Positions 35,149 through 46,200 of a stretch of DNA of 64,000 nt are shown in pieces (the first letter of the stretch is position 1; each line of letters starts with the position of its first letter). The notes beneath the pieces are model-generated. The model saw nothing but the letters and a program-made list of their open reading frames with translations. It had not been told where the DNA came from and did no database searches. The stretch lies in the NCBI RefSeq assembly GCF_030272615.1, contig NC_081409.1:613350755-613414754 (forward strand), in the 5' to 3' direction. Origin of the DNA: Cryptomeria japonica. Its lineage: Eukaryota > Streptophyta > Pinopsida > Cupressales > Cupressaceae. A program made the translations under genes and the position numbers.

Positions 35149-35631
35149 TAAATTAGAGACGTCACATTAGACACTCTAGACATTGTTTGTTTGTATTGCA
35201 TACTATCTATCTATTTATCACCCTTAAACACTTTCCTCTACCATTCTCCAATTGCTCTCTTCTAGGCAGCAGATGAGCTTGTTTCCATGTCATTCAAGAT
35301 AATGCCTGCTTGCTTTCTTTTAGGAAATTTGCATGCAAGAGACTCTTCAACTTGTATGTACTTCTTCCGTACAGATATAAATTTTAATTCACGCTGAGAT
35401 AATACTTAAATTAAATAAGCAATTGTAAAGAAAAAATTTAGTCATTCAATGTTACATATTATTTGACGGAAAGATCCTAGACAATTCTTGGAGAAAGGAA
35501 ACATCATTGATAATCATTTTTTGCAAATAACACTAAATCAAATAAATTAAAAATGTTTCATGTAATTTTTAAAAGTAGAACTCGTTCAATGCTTTCATGC
35601 ACTGACGGCAAAGCCATTCAATCCACATCAT
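34524..35631 (-). repeat. Right arm of 1.1-kb inverted repeat
   Basis: Inverse copy of 33391-34498. The outer end stops within about 300 bp of the right end of the CACTA element. Confidence 0.95.
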
Positions 35632-35934
35632 CTCTCGTCGTCGGAATTCCGACGACCACTAATGAAATGCCCGACAAGGATGTTGTGCATCCAATGACAC
35701 TCCTCTATCAGAATTTTATATTTTGGTGTCGGAATTCTGATGATAGCCCGAGATGGCGATGGTATTCATTCGCGGATTGAGCATGCATGGTGGCCGTCAA
35801 AAAGGTTGGGGTAATGTCAAAATTGCAACGACGACGAGGATAGCCAGAAATTTCGACACAAAGTTTTCGACGATCGTTTTTGTTAGTAGTGCGATGAAAT
35901 GTGGTCGGAAATCCGACGATTGGCCATCAAAATC
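35632..35934. promoter_or_regulatory. Right subterminal motif array of CACTA element
   Basis: Contains CGTCGGAATTCCGACGA (about 35638), GTCGGAATTCTGATGA (about 35728), TTCGACGATCG (about 35866) and GTCGGAAATCCGACGA (about 35903), besides shorter ACGACGACGA words. The dyad GTCGGAATTCCGAC recurs at the left end as well. This density fits a transposase-binding region. Confidence 0.6.
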
Positions 35935-35954
35935 TTGACCCAAATGTACTAGTG
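35935..35954 (-). repeat. Right terminal inverted repeat of CACTA element
   Basis: Ends TACTAGTG, the inverse of CACTAGTA, and pairs with 28244-28264. Confidence 0.85.
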
Positions 35955-36311
35955 AAGCTTCTTTGGCTTCTTGCCCTTCTTGTCACCATCTTGGCTCGCA
36001 GGAGCATCCATCTTCTTATCCTTTCGACGGAACTGTTTCTTGTAGTTCTCTATTTTGGCTCCTCCAGAACCCTTAGCTGCATCGCCTTTGTAGTCCAGCA
36101 AACCGTCTGCAACAATGATGGCTTCTGCAAGAGTCTGCACTTTCTGCCGCCTTAGCTCGTCCTTCGCCCAAGGTTGCAAGCCCTTGGTGAAAAGGAAAAA
36201 CTTCTCGAAGTCATTCAATTTTGAGCATTCCAAGACAAAGAATACTACAGAATGTTTAATTTGACCAAAAGGTTGACTGGGTGCAAATGGTGGGTTCATG
36301 AAAATGACCAC
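35955..36311 (-). pseudogene. Gypsy gag, capsid half
   Basis: The minus-strand frame shows LNDFEKFFLFTKGLQPWAKD and VQTLAEAIIVADGLLDYKG, a typical Ty3/Gypsy capsid C-terminus, then a lysine-rich linker. It ends at the CACTA insertion; the zinc knuckle is at 28130-28180. The N-terminal part of the capsid is missing or unrecognisable above about 36270. Confidence 0.8.
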
Positions 36312-36793
36312 TTTAAAAGATGTAGCAATGAAAATGCAGAAAATTGAATGAAGTGGCTCAAGAAATCATCTTGGAAAACTGATCAAACGGATTCATAAAG
36401 ACCTGAAACTTGGTGTGGAGGCACACTTATATGCATACGATTCAATACACTTGTAATTTTAGCATGACGATCAATTGGTCAAAAGATATAGGAGCTCTAA
36501 GTAGGCTACTTAATAAAATCTGCATTTGCACCTATGATGCACTTTCAACTCACCCCTTGAAATGGGTACTTAATAAATTGATCCAAACTGAATTCTGAAA
36601 GTTGCAAAACACTTCATAGGCCAAATGAAAGGTATAGGACACATTTCCCAAGCCTTACCCTTTGATAATCGACTGATTCCATTTTACATGCCCTCAAACT
36701 AAACTACTTTGGTTGATTCACTAGGTGGTCATTTGAAAGTGCAGATGCAAAAATTTGAAATGGGTCTCTCAAATTCACCAAATTTTATGAGTC
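36312..36793. other. No gene seen
   Basis: No recognisable coding or repeat structure. Probably remnants of the Gypsy gag leader or of an LTR. Confidence 0.3.
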
Positions 36794-37445
36794 CCAACAC
36801 AATCAATCAGAAATTTCTTGCACCTAGTTGAGAATCATAAATTATTTTCTAATTACGAAGCTATCTTTTCATATCTATATTTCAAAATGGCATCTACATC
36901 TGCATCTGCATTTGGTGTTTCGACTACATTGGTGGTTGAAATTTTTGAGAGAGCAAGGCCCATGTTCAAAAGGCACCCATTTAAATCCACCAAGGATGAT
37001 CTAGAAGATACATTTTCTTCTATCCCATATGGGGTAATCCATAATGAAGATATTAGGATATATATCCATTGCAACATTGAGGAGCTTGGGAATGAAGAGA
37101 TGCTTTCACTTTACACCAAGAATATGATTGATAGTCTGGGAAGTCTGAAGTCAAAATACAAGTCTCTGCATGACAAGGGTTTCGTTCAATTTGTCCATTT
37201 CCTAGTGTTCGACGAACCAGAATGGGTCTGATACATTATGAGCCAAATCCACAAAAAATTCATGTGGTTGGACTGACCTCATAAGATCACCAATCAAGCC
37301 ATTGAAGTAGTTACCTATTTAATTGCAATCAGTGAGGTCCCCGGCTTGAGGAAAATACATAATATAATGCTGACAAAGATTACCAGATCTTAGTTTGATA
37401 GTCGATCGATGACTATCAATGATATATATTATAGAGCATGATGTT
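36794..37445 (+). pseudogene. N-terminal part of a large gag-like ORF (non-autonomous element)
   Basis: The sequence TTGAGAATCATAAATTATTT leads into a frame with MASTSASAFGVSTTLVVEIF, ERARPMFKRHPFKS and GFVQFVHFLVFDEPEWV, then after stops VPGLRKIHNIMLTKITRS and FDSRSMTIND. A diverged copy runs in reverse at 37450-37669, placed right after an LTR, so this is the start of an internal region. I know no function for it. It is interrupted at about 37446 by the reverse segment and seems to resume at 38828. Confidence 0.5.
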
Positions 37446-38827
37446 AGATTTAACTCGATCATTATAGAATAAAATGCATCTTCTGGATCATCCTCAGTGG
37501 ATTTAAATAGGTTCCTTTTGAACACGGGCCTTGCTCTCTCAAAAATTTTGACCACCAATGGAGACACAACACCAAATACAAATGCAGATACCATTTTGAA
37601 AAATGGATACAAAATGATAGCTTCACAAATGGAAAATAATTTATGATTCTCAACCGGGTCCAAGAAATTGTGATTGATTGCTCCACGCTCAGATTTAGTT
37701 GCTAAAACTCCTCTGCTCTACTGCTTCACTCTTCTCTCTTGTTCACATTATGAAGAATGAGCTATTGATATGCCTTTTTATCCAGCTAAAACCTAATTTC
37801 AAGTTGTAATAAATGCACAACCCTAATGACTTTTGAATATATTGTTTTTATGAATTCTCCCACTGGATTATCAAATTGCCACAAGATCTTTCAGATAACA
37901 ACAGGACAACTAATCTCCATCATCTGCAACCATCCTAAACTGGTCACAGATCTCCGAAAGGGGTTTTTAAAGATTTGCATAATAATCTCTCCCAAAGACC
38001 AAAATGCCTTAGTTATCGGATGAGGTTCCATCAATGTATTCAGGTGTGGAGCCATTCTACACATTTGAATCTTCCTTTTTCACCCACATCTTCTTATGCT
38101 GATCTTTGATCTCTTCCACTTTAGCTTATCCTTTTTCATCTAATTTATTTTTGTTCATGGGTGCATTCCTGCTTCTGCAATATCTTGCAATATAAAAGGC
38201 CTTGTTCAATGCATGACAAATGACATTCCTTTGCATAGGTATAAAGTTCATTTGATTTGGTCTCATCCTACATTGATTAGAAATATGGCCAAACATACCA
38301 CAAGCATAACATCTCTTGTTCTGAAAAAATTATTAATCACTATTCTGCACATGTTTGACTTGACCAAAATTTTTGCACATGAAACATTGACCAGTAAAGG
38401 TAAAACCATTTCTCATCACTTTATTCATCATTCCATTATTCATCCTACTTCTACATTGACATTTCATATGACCAAATTTACCACAAAAGAAACATTTACC
38501 ATTAATTTTATAAGCATTAGGCTATCTTACCAAAGGTTTCCTGTCCTTTTGCTAATAATTGTTTTGACTAGAACTGGAGGATTCCCCCTTCTCAAATCCA
38601 AGTCCTTGCATGTCTTTTCCATGTCATTGACTTTCCAGCATCTCATCCAACCGAGCTGAACTGGCTTTGAACTTTTCTTTGTACTCATTAGTAGTACTCA
38701 ACTCATCTCTTAGAATTATGATCTACCTTTCAATTTCTTGTCCATCATTATTTTTTTTCACCAATTCAAGCTTGAACTGATCATTCCCATATGTCAATCT
38801 GCAACATTCGTTAGATCTGTCCTTCAA
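37446..38827 (-). mobile_element. Reverse fragment: zinc-knuckle gag end, LTR, gag start
   Basis: Read on the minus strand this has, in order, a coiled coil (from 38827, homologous to 23996 onward), zinc knuckles (CYACGMFGHISNQC near 38280, others degenerate), a polypurine tract (about 37980-37993), a 310-bp LTR (37670-37979), and the start of another internal region (37450-37669). One LTR is thus flanked by internal DNA on both sides. The gag part is close to 24240-24780. Both edges are abrupt. Confidence 0.65.
37670..37979 (-). repeat. Single LTR inside the reverse fragment
   Basis: On the minus strand it begins TGCAAATCTTTAAAAACC and ends GCAATCAATCACA. It is homologous to 24857-25172 throughout. 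Confidence 0.65.
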
Positions 38828-40829
38828 TGACTGAGTCGGGATTCCTAAAGAAATTGTTGAGAAGTATGAGAAAACTATCTATTTTATGGTTGATAAAGAT
38901 CAATGTCATATGGAGGTTGTTGAGCCAAGAAATTTATGGATCATGCCCATGGGGTATGAGGTGGACGCTACCACACTTGATGCATATGCTCAACATTTGT
39001 TGAGTCAGCTAGTAGATGACAAGGAGGAGATATTTGGTACTTGTCAAGAAAAAGACCTTGATTTGCACAAAAAGTTTATCGGACCTTCTAGGAAGAGGAA
39101 ATTAAGGAAAGTGGTAGAGGAGTTAGCAAAATAGATGGGTTATCCAAGGAGGTTGTGCAGAGGGAAAAAGAATATAACATCTTGAAAGAGGTATACATGG
39201 CAAAGACAAAGAAGACTAAACCTATTTCCACCCCTCTAAAGTAGACCAAGACAAGGCAGTCTCAGTTTGCACCTACTTCCGGTGTGAAGAAGCCCATTCC
39301 TCCACCCAAATCACAACCAACATCATCAACCAATGGGATGGAGAAGAGAAAGACGGAGAAACCTTAGAGAGTATATGTTGCTGCCACTACTGAGGACATA
39401 GAGACATAATTTGGTGAAGCAGTGAGAGAAGTAAAAAAGATATCCACCTATGCTAGAGTGGTAAAGAAGCCACAATCCAGTGGAGTTCAACAAGCAAAGA
39501 AACCAAGAGCAAAATTAAAATCATCCAAAAAGGCCAGGGCTAGAAAGAAGCATAAATCTAAGATTGATGTCTCTCTAAAATCTAGGAAGATTGAAGGAAC
39601 ATTTGAAATAGTGCCCCCATTGACTTTGAAGGAGTTAATTGATGAAATTCTTAAGGATGGGAATTTGAATAATGTATCTACATATTATAATTTTTTTGAT
39701 AATAAGGATCAGAGGGTAGTTGAAGAAGCAATTTTAGAATATATGGATGTATATAGACATTAATAGAACTTGCATCTATGATCCCTAAAAGTCTATATGA
39801 CATTTTGGATGCAAGAAGGCTTACAACTACACAAGAGGATGATAAAATAAAAGAATATGTGCTAGTAAATCTATCTTATGCTGTTTCTAGAGATGAAGTC
39901 ACTCGGTTATTGAAACTTGCCAAGGATAGATTCTCAAGCAAGAAGAGGGTGAATAAGCTTATGATATGGAAGAAAGATGAAGTGATAAAGGAAACTGAAA
40001 CAATTTTTGATAGATCAGAGAGTTGATGTAAATCCGGAAGAACCAACTCAAGACACATCTGTTTCGGAAGTAAATACAGTTGTCCCCAACAAGCAAAGGG
40101 ATCAGTCACCTGAGAAAGCCACTCTAGAAGGACTGACTAATGATCATACTCCAATTGATAATGTTAATGATGTAAATGATACCTCTGGTGATGTTGTACA
40201 AGATCCTCCAGTTATAGAAGTTATGTCAGAAAAAGCATTGGAGGAGTCACTAAATGTAGAGAAGGATAAGGATGATGGTAAGAAAGATGGAAAGGATGAG
40301 AGTGCAAAAGTTTAAGATAAGGAGAAAGGGGAGAAAAAGGAAAATTAGGCTCTAGCAACAATGGCAAGAGACACTAGTGTTGTTAAAGGAAAGCAAGTTG
40401 TTGTTGATCCAGATGATTTTGGTCAAGGGTCGATTGACTTGAGTTCCTTATCTCCCATTCAAACACTTAAATTGGCAACTCTAGCTCAAGCCAAAGCCAG
40501 TGAGGACTCACTTAAGTTCCATTCTATAGATAAGGAATTAATATCATTGGTGGGGGATATGTTGGAGAAGATTATGCCATCTTTCAAACTAGATACATCT
40601 GATCACTCCGGTAAGCTCAAAGGTTTGTTAGGTGTTGTTGGTACTCACTTTGATTCTTTGGAGAAGGCCACAAATATTAGAATTTTGAATCAATTTAATG
40701 CAATGAAGCTAAAGAATTTTTTGAAGATGATTGAAGATGATAGAGCTAGTCTAGTTATTGCATTGAAAGGTATTCAATATGTAATTGATGAAGGAGGTAA
40801 TCTTTGGCCATTTGGTGGAATTGATTATG
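38828..40829 (+). pseudogene. C-terminal part of a large lysine-rich gag-like ORF
   Basis: Frames in sequence show IPKEIVEKYEKTIYFMVDKD, LWIMPMGYEVDATTLDAYAQ, and then a long Lys/Ser/Pro-rich disordered stretch (39422-39600). Next come LTLKELIDEILKDGNL, an acidic DVNPEEPTQDTSVSEVNT region (40007-40312) and LSSLSPIQTLKLATLAQAKA, ending NLWPFGGIDYV at 40829. Several stops break it. No polymerase, integrase or protease motif is present. A TTTGGCCATTTGGTGGAATT stretch just before the LTR at 40830 parallels the polypurine tract at 24833-24856, which marks the end of a non-autonomous LTR element. Confidence 0.5.
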
Positions 40830-41864
40830 TGTTGCATTCATGTTTTGTCATTTATGTCAACACTAGCTATTTGGATGCTTTACTGGCACCCTTCTGGTCC
40901 CGGTAGGTTAAGTGGTTTCTAGTTAACTTGGATTCGGTATGATCCAACAAGCTCTAGTATAATTTGGTGATAAAATTGGCTTGTTCATGATACTTATACT
41001 CATATTTGGTTAGTTGGTTTTGGTCTGGTGATTGGATGCTATCTTGCTTGCTTAGATAATTGGTTTCTAGTTCCAACAAGGGTTTCACTAGAAGAGCTTT
41101 TAGTGGAGATCTTTGATGAATTGTATAAGTGGTGTTGGTGTAGCTTCTGATGGAGTTTCAGGATGTTGTTGGTGATCATGTTCGGGACTTAGTGGTTGGA
41201 GATCATTGTTGAAGCGTGTGGACCTATACTTGGTCCCGGTTGATCTAGGTTATGGACCAACTTTAATGTAACATGTGGATAGGACCTATTGATGTATTTC
41301 TGGGATGTCTTATGTGTTGATATTACTTTTTTGGTCTAAGGATGACATGGTTTGTAATCATGTAATTGGTTTATTGTCTAGTGGCTAACCTAATTGTTTA
41401 TGGTTGGGTTTGTATATATAGATGTAAAATCTCATTGAAGATCATCATGGTTAATGTAAAAGGTCATGGTCAAGGAATGTAATGTGCGAATAATGTAATA
41501 TCATTTAGGAAGAGGTGTTGGTCAATCATTGGAGATTGAATTGGGTTTATGTAAGAGGATTTAGTCCTCTGGTATTGAGCTTAATCAAAATTGTACTCTG
41601 GCATAGGAGATGTTATCTTTCATAGTTAAACACTTCTTTGGATTGTAGTCTGGATTTATATGTAGTCAGTGAGGCTCCTTTTGTGATCAGCAGTGTGCTC
41701 TAGGTTGTTGGCCTTCCTGCAAGTGTGGGCCCCTTGTAATTAACATACTTACTATACAAGTATTATCTGATTGTGGGTAGGATTCCCACCGTGGTTTTTC
41801 CCTTTACCAAGGTTTCCATGTACAAATCTTGGTGTTGTGTTTTGGTTATCTGAATAGTCTAACA
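40830..41864 (+). repeat. LTR shared by two internal regions
   Basis: Starts TGTTGCATTCATGTTTTGTC and ends AGTCTAACA. It carries the Copia block CCCACCGTGGTTTTTCCC...AAGGTTTCCATGTAC near its right end. It is preceded by the polypurine-like end of the lysine-rich element and followed by a Copia primer site and gag. It is therefore the 3' LTR of one and the 5' LTR of the other. Confidence 0.6.
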
Positions 41865-41866
41865 AT

Positions 41867-41877
41867 TGGTATCAGAG
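41867..41877 (+). promoter_or_regulatory. Primer binding site of plus-strand Copia element
   Basis: TGGTATCAGAG lies two bases after the LTR end and is complementary to initiator methionine tRNA. Confidence 0.85.
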
Positions 41878-41922
41878 ATTTGGTCCTCTCTATAGAAAGC
41901 TTAACCGCTTGAGGAAGATCCT

Positions 41923-43212
41923 ATGGTGACTAACAGTTCAAGTTCATCCAATTCTTCTGGAGCTATCTTTTGAAGGGATATTCTGAGGCTTGATGGAACA
42001 AACTACACAGTATGAAATATTTAGATGGAAACTCATCTGAGATGTATCGGCGAGGAGATTTGGGAGATTACAAAGAATGGTGTCACACCCTTTAATCTGA
42101 GATCTGGCAACCTTCCTTTGACAAACTTGGACAAGGAGCTTGAGAATGATTGTAGAGAAAGAGAAACCCTCTTGTGTGCACTTTCTGGTCAGCAAATAAT
42201 GGGATTAACAGACAAATTATTTGGAAAAGCTATATGGGATAAATTGGAGGCTCTTAATGAAGGTGAACCTATAATGAAGAATACTAAACTTGATGGTTAT
42301 CGGGTGAGATATGAAAACCTGAAGATGGAAGAAGATGAAAGGATTACTACATTCATGGAAAGGGTAAATGAGATTGTTATGGGAATTCAATGTTGTGGTG
42401 GAACTCTGAGCGAAGATGAAATTGTTTCTAAAGTTCTGAGAGCCTTACCATCGACTTACAAAATGAAGGCTACTGCTATTAATGAGTTGAGAACAATGGC
42501 TAATACATCTGTTAGCAAAGATACTTTGGTTTGGAATCTATTTGCTTTTTAGCTTGAGGAATTTGGACCTTCTAGAGCTGTGAAGACTGAACCTTCTTTT
42601 CATGCATCTAGATCTGCAATCGGTAAGCAAGACTGGAAAGCTTTATATGCAAAGGATTTAAAAGATATGAAGAGAGAAGATGATGAGTTTGAGAAACTTG
42701 AAGCACTATTTGCTAGAAGAGTACCAAAAGGACCGGTAGGAAGTAAGTATGAAGGAAAAGCACCTTTTAAATGTTTTGCATGTAATAAGATTGGTCATTT
42801 TGCATCTAGATGTCTTGAAAGAAATTCAAGATTTGAAGAAAGAGTTAAAAGATCATTTAAGCCTAACACTGGATATCAGAACAAATATAGATTCAAGAAA
42901 AATAGAGACAAATCATGCTACATAGCGGATGAGGAAGGCATTACTGATTGAGATGATGAACCAGCAGAAGACTCTACTAGTGGATCTAATAATGGGAAGG
43001 AATGGGTATACTTGGCTATCAAGGAAGATGATCTGACACTGGAAGAGAATGTACATGAGGAGAAGGCACTTGCTGCTAAAATGGAAGACAAGGATGAATG
43101 GATAATTGACAGTGATTGTTCACATCATATGACTGGACATAAAGGGAAGTTTCTATCTTTGGAAGAATTCAATGGTGGACTAGTTAGATTTGGAGATGAC
43201 AAGGGATGTATG
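41923..43212 (+). pseudogene. Copia gag and start of protease, cut by a nested element
   Basis: From the ATG at 41923 (MVTNSSSSS) the gag runs with a few stops through METHLRCIGEEIWEI, a capsid stretch (YRVRYENLKMEEDERITTFM) and the zinc knuckle CFACNKIGHFASRC (about 42774). It continues to the start of the protease (DEWIIDSDCSHHMTGHKGKF, 43096-43155). At 43213 the LTR of the minus-strand Copia element interrupts it. The protein is close to the minus-strand gag at 47553-48695, so the two elements belong to related families. Confidence 0.85.
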
Positions 43213-44327
43213 TGTTAGGAACTGGGAAGGAAAACTGAGAGGGGGGGTGAATCAATTGTCAATAAATTGCAACCCAAAACAAATTATTCCAACTTAAAAC
43301 TTAGTGCCAGTAAAACAAAATAATAGTTATAGTATTACCGGTACAACTTAATGAATGAAACAGAAAGAGAAACAACATCCACAACACACAAAGATTTTGA
43401 CGTGGAAACCCTGTAAGGGGAAAACCATGATGGGAAACCTTACCCACAATCAGATGATACTACTGTAGATAGTAAGTGAATACAATAATGGGGTTTGCAT
43501 ATGTAGAAAGGCCAACTGCCTAGAGATCATTGCTCAATCACAAAATTAGGAGTCACATTGACTACACTGTTGGATGGTTAAATCCAATAATAATGTACTA
43601 CTTCAATTTAGCATCTTCAATGCCGGATTCAGTAACAGTTTAAGCTTTGCGCATGAGGACCAAACACCTTCATGACCTTTAACAACCTTCCTTCAACCTT
43701 CAAATGATATATGTGTGATTCGCACAAGGATCTATTTATTTTTCATTCTTCACAATGATCTCAACACATACGCACACTCTTCTTCCAAAGAAGATCTTAC
43801 AATTATTTATACAAAACCTAAGACCTAATGGTTAGGTCTACTTCTAAAAGATATTACATTTAAATCAATTACAAACTAAGCCTTGGTGCAATACAATATG
43901 TTGGCCTCAATACATCTACACATAATTCAATCAATAAATCATTTCCAAATCATGTCGTACTGATCTGGAACATGTTTTCCTATGCTGGTTTATAACTTGG
44001 ACCTATCTGTCGATTAAGGCAAATATGTGAACCCGATCAAACCAATATGCAAAATGCCAAATGTAAACATCCAATCTATGTCTTCGACATAACCAAATGA
44101 TCTCTAGATGATAACAAGTCATCACCAACTTCCTGAGATGTCAATGAAACATATACCGATAAATGTGCATAAGCCAATATCCATACCAGGACCACATTGT
44201 GTCGGTTCATCAACAAGCCAATATAACCAGAGTGCCAAATCAACAATGTAGACCTCCAGAAAGATAAGTGTTGACATCAATGACAAAACCAATGCAACAC
44301 ATGACAAAGTCATCCATACTACCAACA
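43213..44327 (-). repeat. 3' LTR of minus-strand Copia element
   Basis: On the plus strand it starts TGTTAGGAACTGGG and ends ACTACCAACA. It carries seven G bases before TGAATCA (43241-43254) and agrees at roughly nine bases in ten with the right LTR over the first 240 bp. Confidence 0.88.
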
Positions 44328-44580
44328 ATCTCCCCCTTTGGCATTGATGTCAATACTAGATGGAAAAACATCTAAGTGCCAAAACAGAATGCCAACAATC
44401 TCCCCTAAATAGATCAACACAAATTTTTGTACCAAAAACAGAAACAGTATAACCAAAACCAAAATACATCTTCAAAGTACAATGTTTTTCCATAAACATC
44501 TCTCCCCCTTTGACATCAAATGCCAAAGTAATTAAAAATCAAATTCAGAACATAACATACAACTAACTACTCCCCCTGAG
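44328..44580 (-). other. Repeated polypurine tracts
   Basis: On the minus strand, AAAGGGGGAGAT abuts the LTR at 44328-44340. Further GGGGAG tracts occur at about 44400, 44500 and 44571. The one at 44400 is again followed by TGTTGGCATT, an LTR-like start. Confidence 0.65.
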
Positions 44581-44689
44581 CAGTAGCTCTCCTTGATCAA
44601 ACCAGAAAAAGGTTTTTCTATTAGTCCCTACTAGTTTGATGCTAATCAACATCATTTAAGTCTCCGTCGGTGGGTTGATTATCCCAAGC

Positions 44690-46000
44690 TTCTCTCTAAG
44701 ATATTCAAATGTTTCCTTAAGCAAAGGCTATAAAAATATCTACAATTTTCTCTTTAATGTTCACATAAACGAATCTCACTTCATTTGCTTCAACGTTTTC
44801 TTTCAGAAAATTATACTTAATAGAAACATACTTTGTTTTAGAGTGAAATACCAGAGTTTTTGATATATCTATTGCTGCCGAGTTATCCCAGTAAATAATT
44901 ACCAGTTCTTTCAATTTACCTTGATGTCCTTCAACATTTTCTTGATTCATAATACTTAAGTGCAATTAGTTGCTGTTGCAACATATTTTGCTTTTGCTGT
45001 AGATAGTGATGTGCAGGTCTGCTTCTTGCTAATCCATGAAATTAATCTTCTACCAAGAAGGAATGTGCCACAAGTGGCATTTTTTCTGTCATCGACATCT
45101 CCTGCCCAATTTGCATATGTATATGCACATAACTCAAAATTGTCATCCTTAGGATACCATAAACCAAGATTTGTTGTGCCTTGCAGGTACTGGAAAATCC
45201 TTTTTACTGCAGTTTCATGATTTTCTTTAGGATTGCTTTGAAATCTTGAAACAATACATATTGCATTCATTATATCAGGTCTGGTTTGTGTTCAATATAG
45301 TAAACCTCCAATCATAGATTTGTACCTTGTCAGATTTATAGGAGCTGAATAATCCTTTGATGTCAATTTGTCAGTTGTAGTCATAGGAGTGCTTACTGGT
45401 TTGGAGTTTTCCATTCTGAATTTATTCAAAAGTTCCTTCAAGTATTTTGTTTGAGAAATGAGTATACCTTTATCTGTTTGAGAAATCTACAAACCTAGAA
45501 AAGAATTTATCTCTCCAATTATAGACATTTCAAATTCTTCCTGCATCTTATTAGCAAAATCTTTGCATAACTCTTCTTCTCCTCCAAAAATGATATCATC
45601 CACAAATACTTCAATAACCAAAATGTCATCATTGGTAATTTTTTAATACAAATTACTGTCAGCATTACCTTTTGTGTATCCAAGCTTTAAAAGATATATA
45701 TCAAGTCTGGCATACCAAGCTCTAGGAGCTTTCTTCAATCCATATAAAGCTTTTCTTAATCTACAAACCATATCCTTATCATCTGTTAATGAAAATCCAT
45801 CAAGCTACTCAATGTAAACTTCTTCTTCAAGATCTCCATTAAAAAATGCACATTTTACATCCATCTGATTAACCTTATAGTTTTTGTGAGCTGCAAATGC
45901 AAGAAACAGTCTTACTGCTTCAATTCTGGCTACCGGTGCAAAGGTTTCATTATAATCAATTCCTTCTTTCTAAGAATAACTTTTACAAACTAATCTTTCT
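44690..46000 (-). pseudogene. Reverse transcriptase and RNase H of Copia element
   Basis: The minus strand shows LRKALYGLKKAPRAWYARLD (about 45700-45760) and the polymerase active site FVDDIIFGG (about 45590). TQTRPDIMNAICIVSRFQSN follows near 45250. The RNase H part (44956-45270) has the Copia hallmarks WAGDVDDRKNATCGTFLLG and SLSTAKAKYVA, and the C-terminal end (44717-44965) IYWDNSAAIDISKTLVFHSK. These copy RNA into DNA and remove the RNA strand. Stops in several places break the frame. Confidence 0.87.
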
Positions 46001-46200
46001 TTTGCTTCTGATTACTTCATCATCTTCATTAAGTTTATTTCTAAATACCCATTTAGTTCCAATTACATTTTTGTCTTTAGGTCGGGGAACTAATGTCCAG
46101 GTAGTATTCTTTTCAATCTATTCTAATTTATCTTCCATTGCTTTTATCCAATGCTTATCTTTACATGCTTCAACAACTGATGCTGGTTCAACTTGAGAAA

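Larger units (their letters stand above)
28244..35954. mobile_element. CACTA-type DNA transposon carrying a DRM inverted repeat
   Basis: The left end reads CACTAATACATTTGGGG and the right end is its inverse (read inward CACTAGTACATTTGGG), giving terminal inverted repeats of about 20 bp (28244-28264 and 35935-35954). AAA precedes and AAG follows, matching a 3-bp target duplication with one change, as expected of CACTA (En/Spm) elements. Both ends carry clustered TCCGACGA-like motifs, resembling the subterminal transposase-binding arrays of this superfamily. The flanking gag frame is continuous if the element and one flank triplet are removed. I find no transposase in the 7,711 bp, so it is probably non-autonomous. 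Inside are a captured DRM fragment in inverted duplicate, a possible captured exon and several duplications. Confidence 0.85.

Noticed and set aside
33391-35631. The inverted repeat as an assembly artefact.
   Set aside because: The arms differ at many single sites, including arm-specific stops, and the loop is unique. A simple misjoin would give identical arms.
36818-37669. The inverted resemblance of 36818-37030 and 37450-37669 as a second hairpin locus.
   Set aside because: The arms are clearly diverged with a long spacer, and are explained by two copies of one retroelement in opposite orientation.
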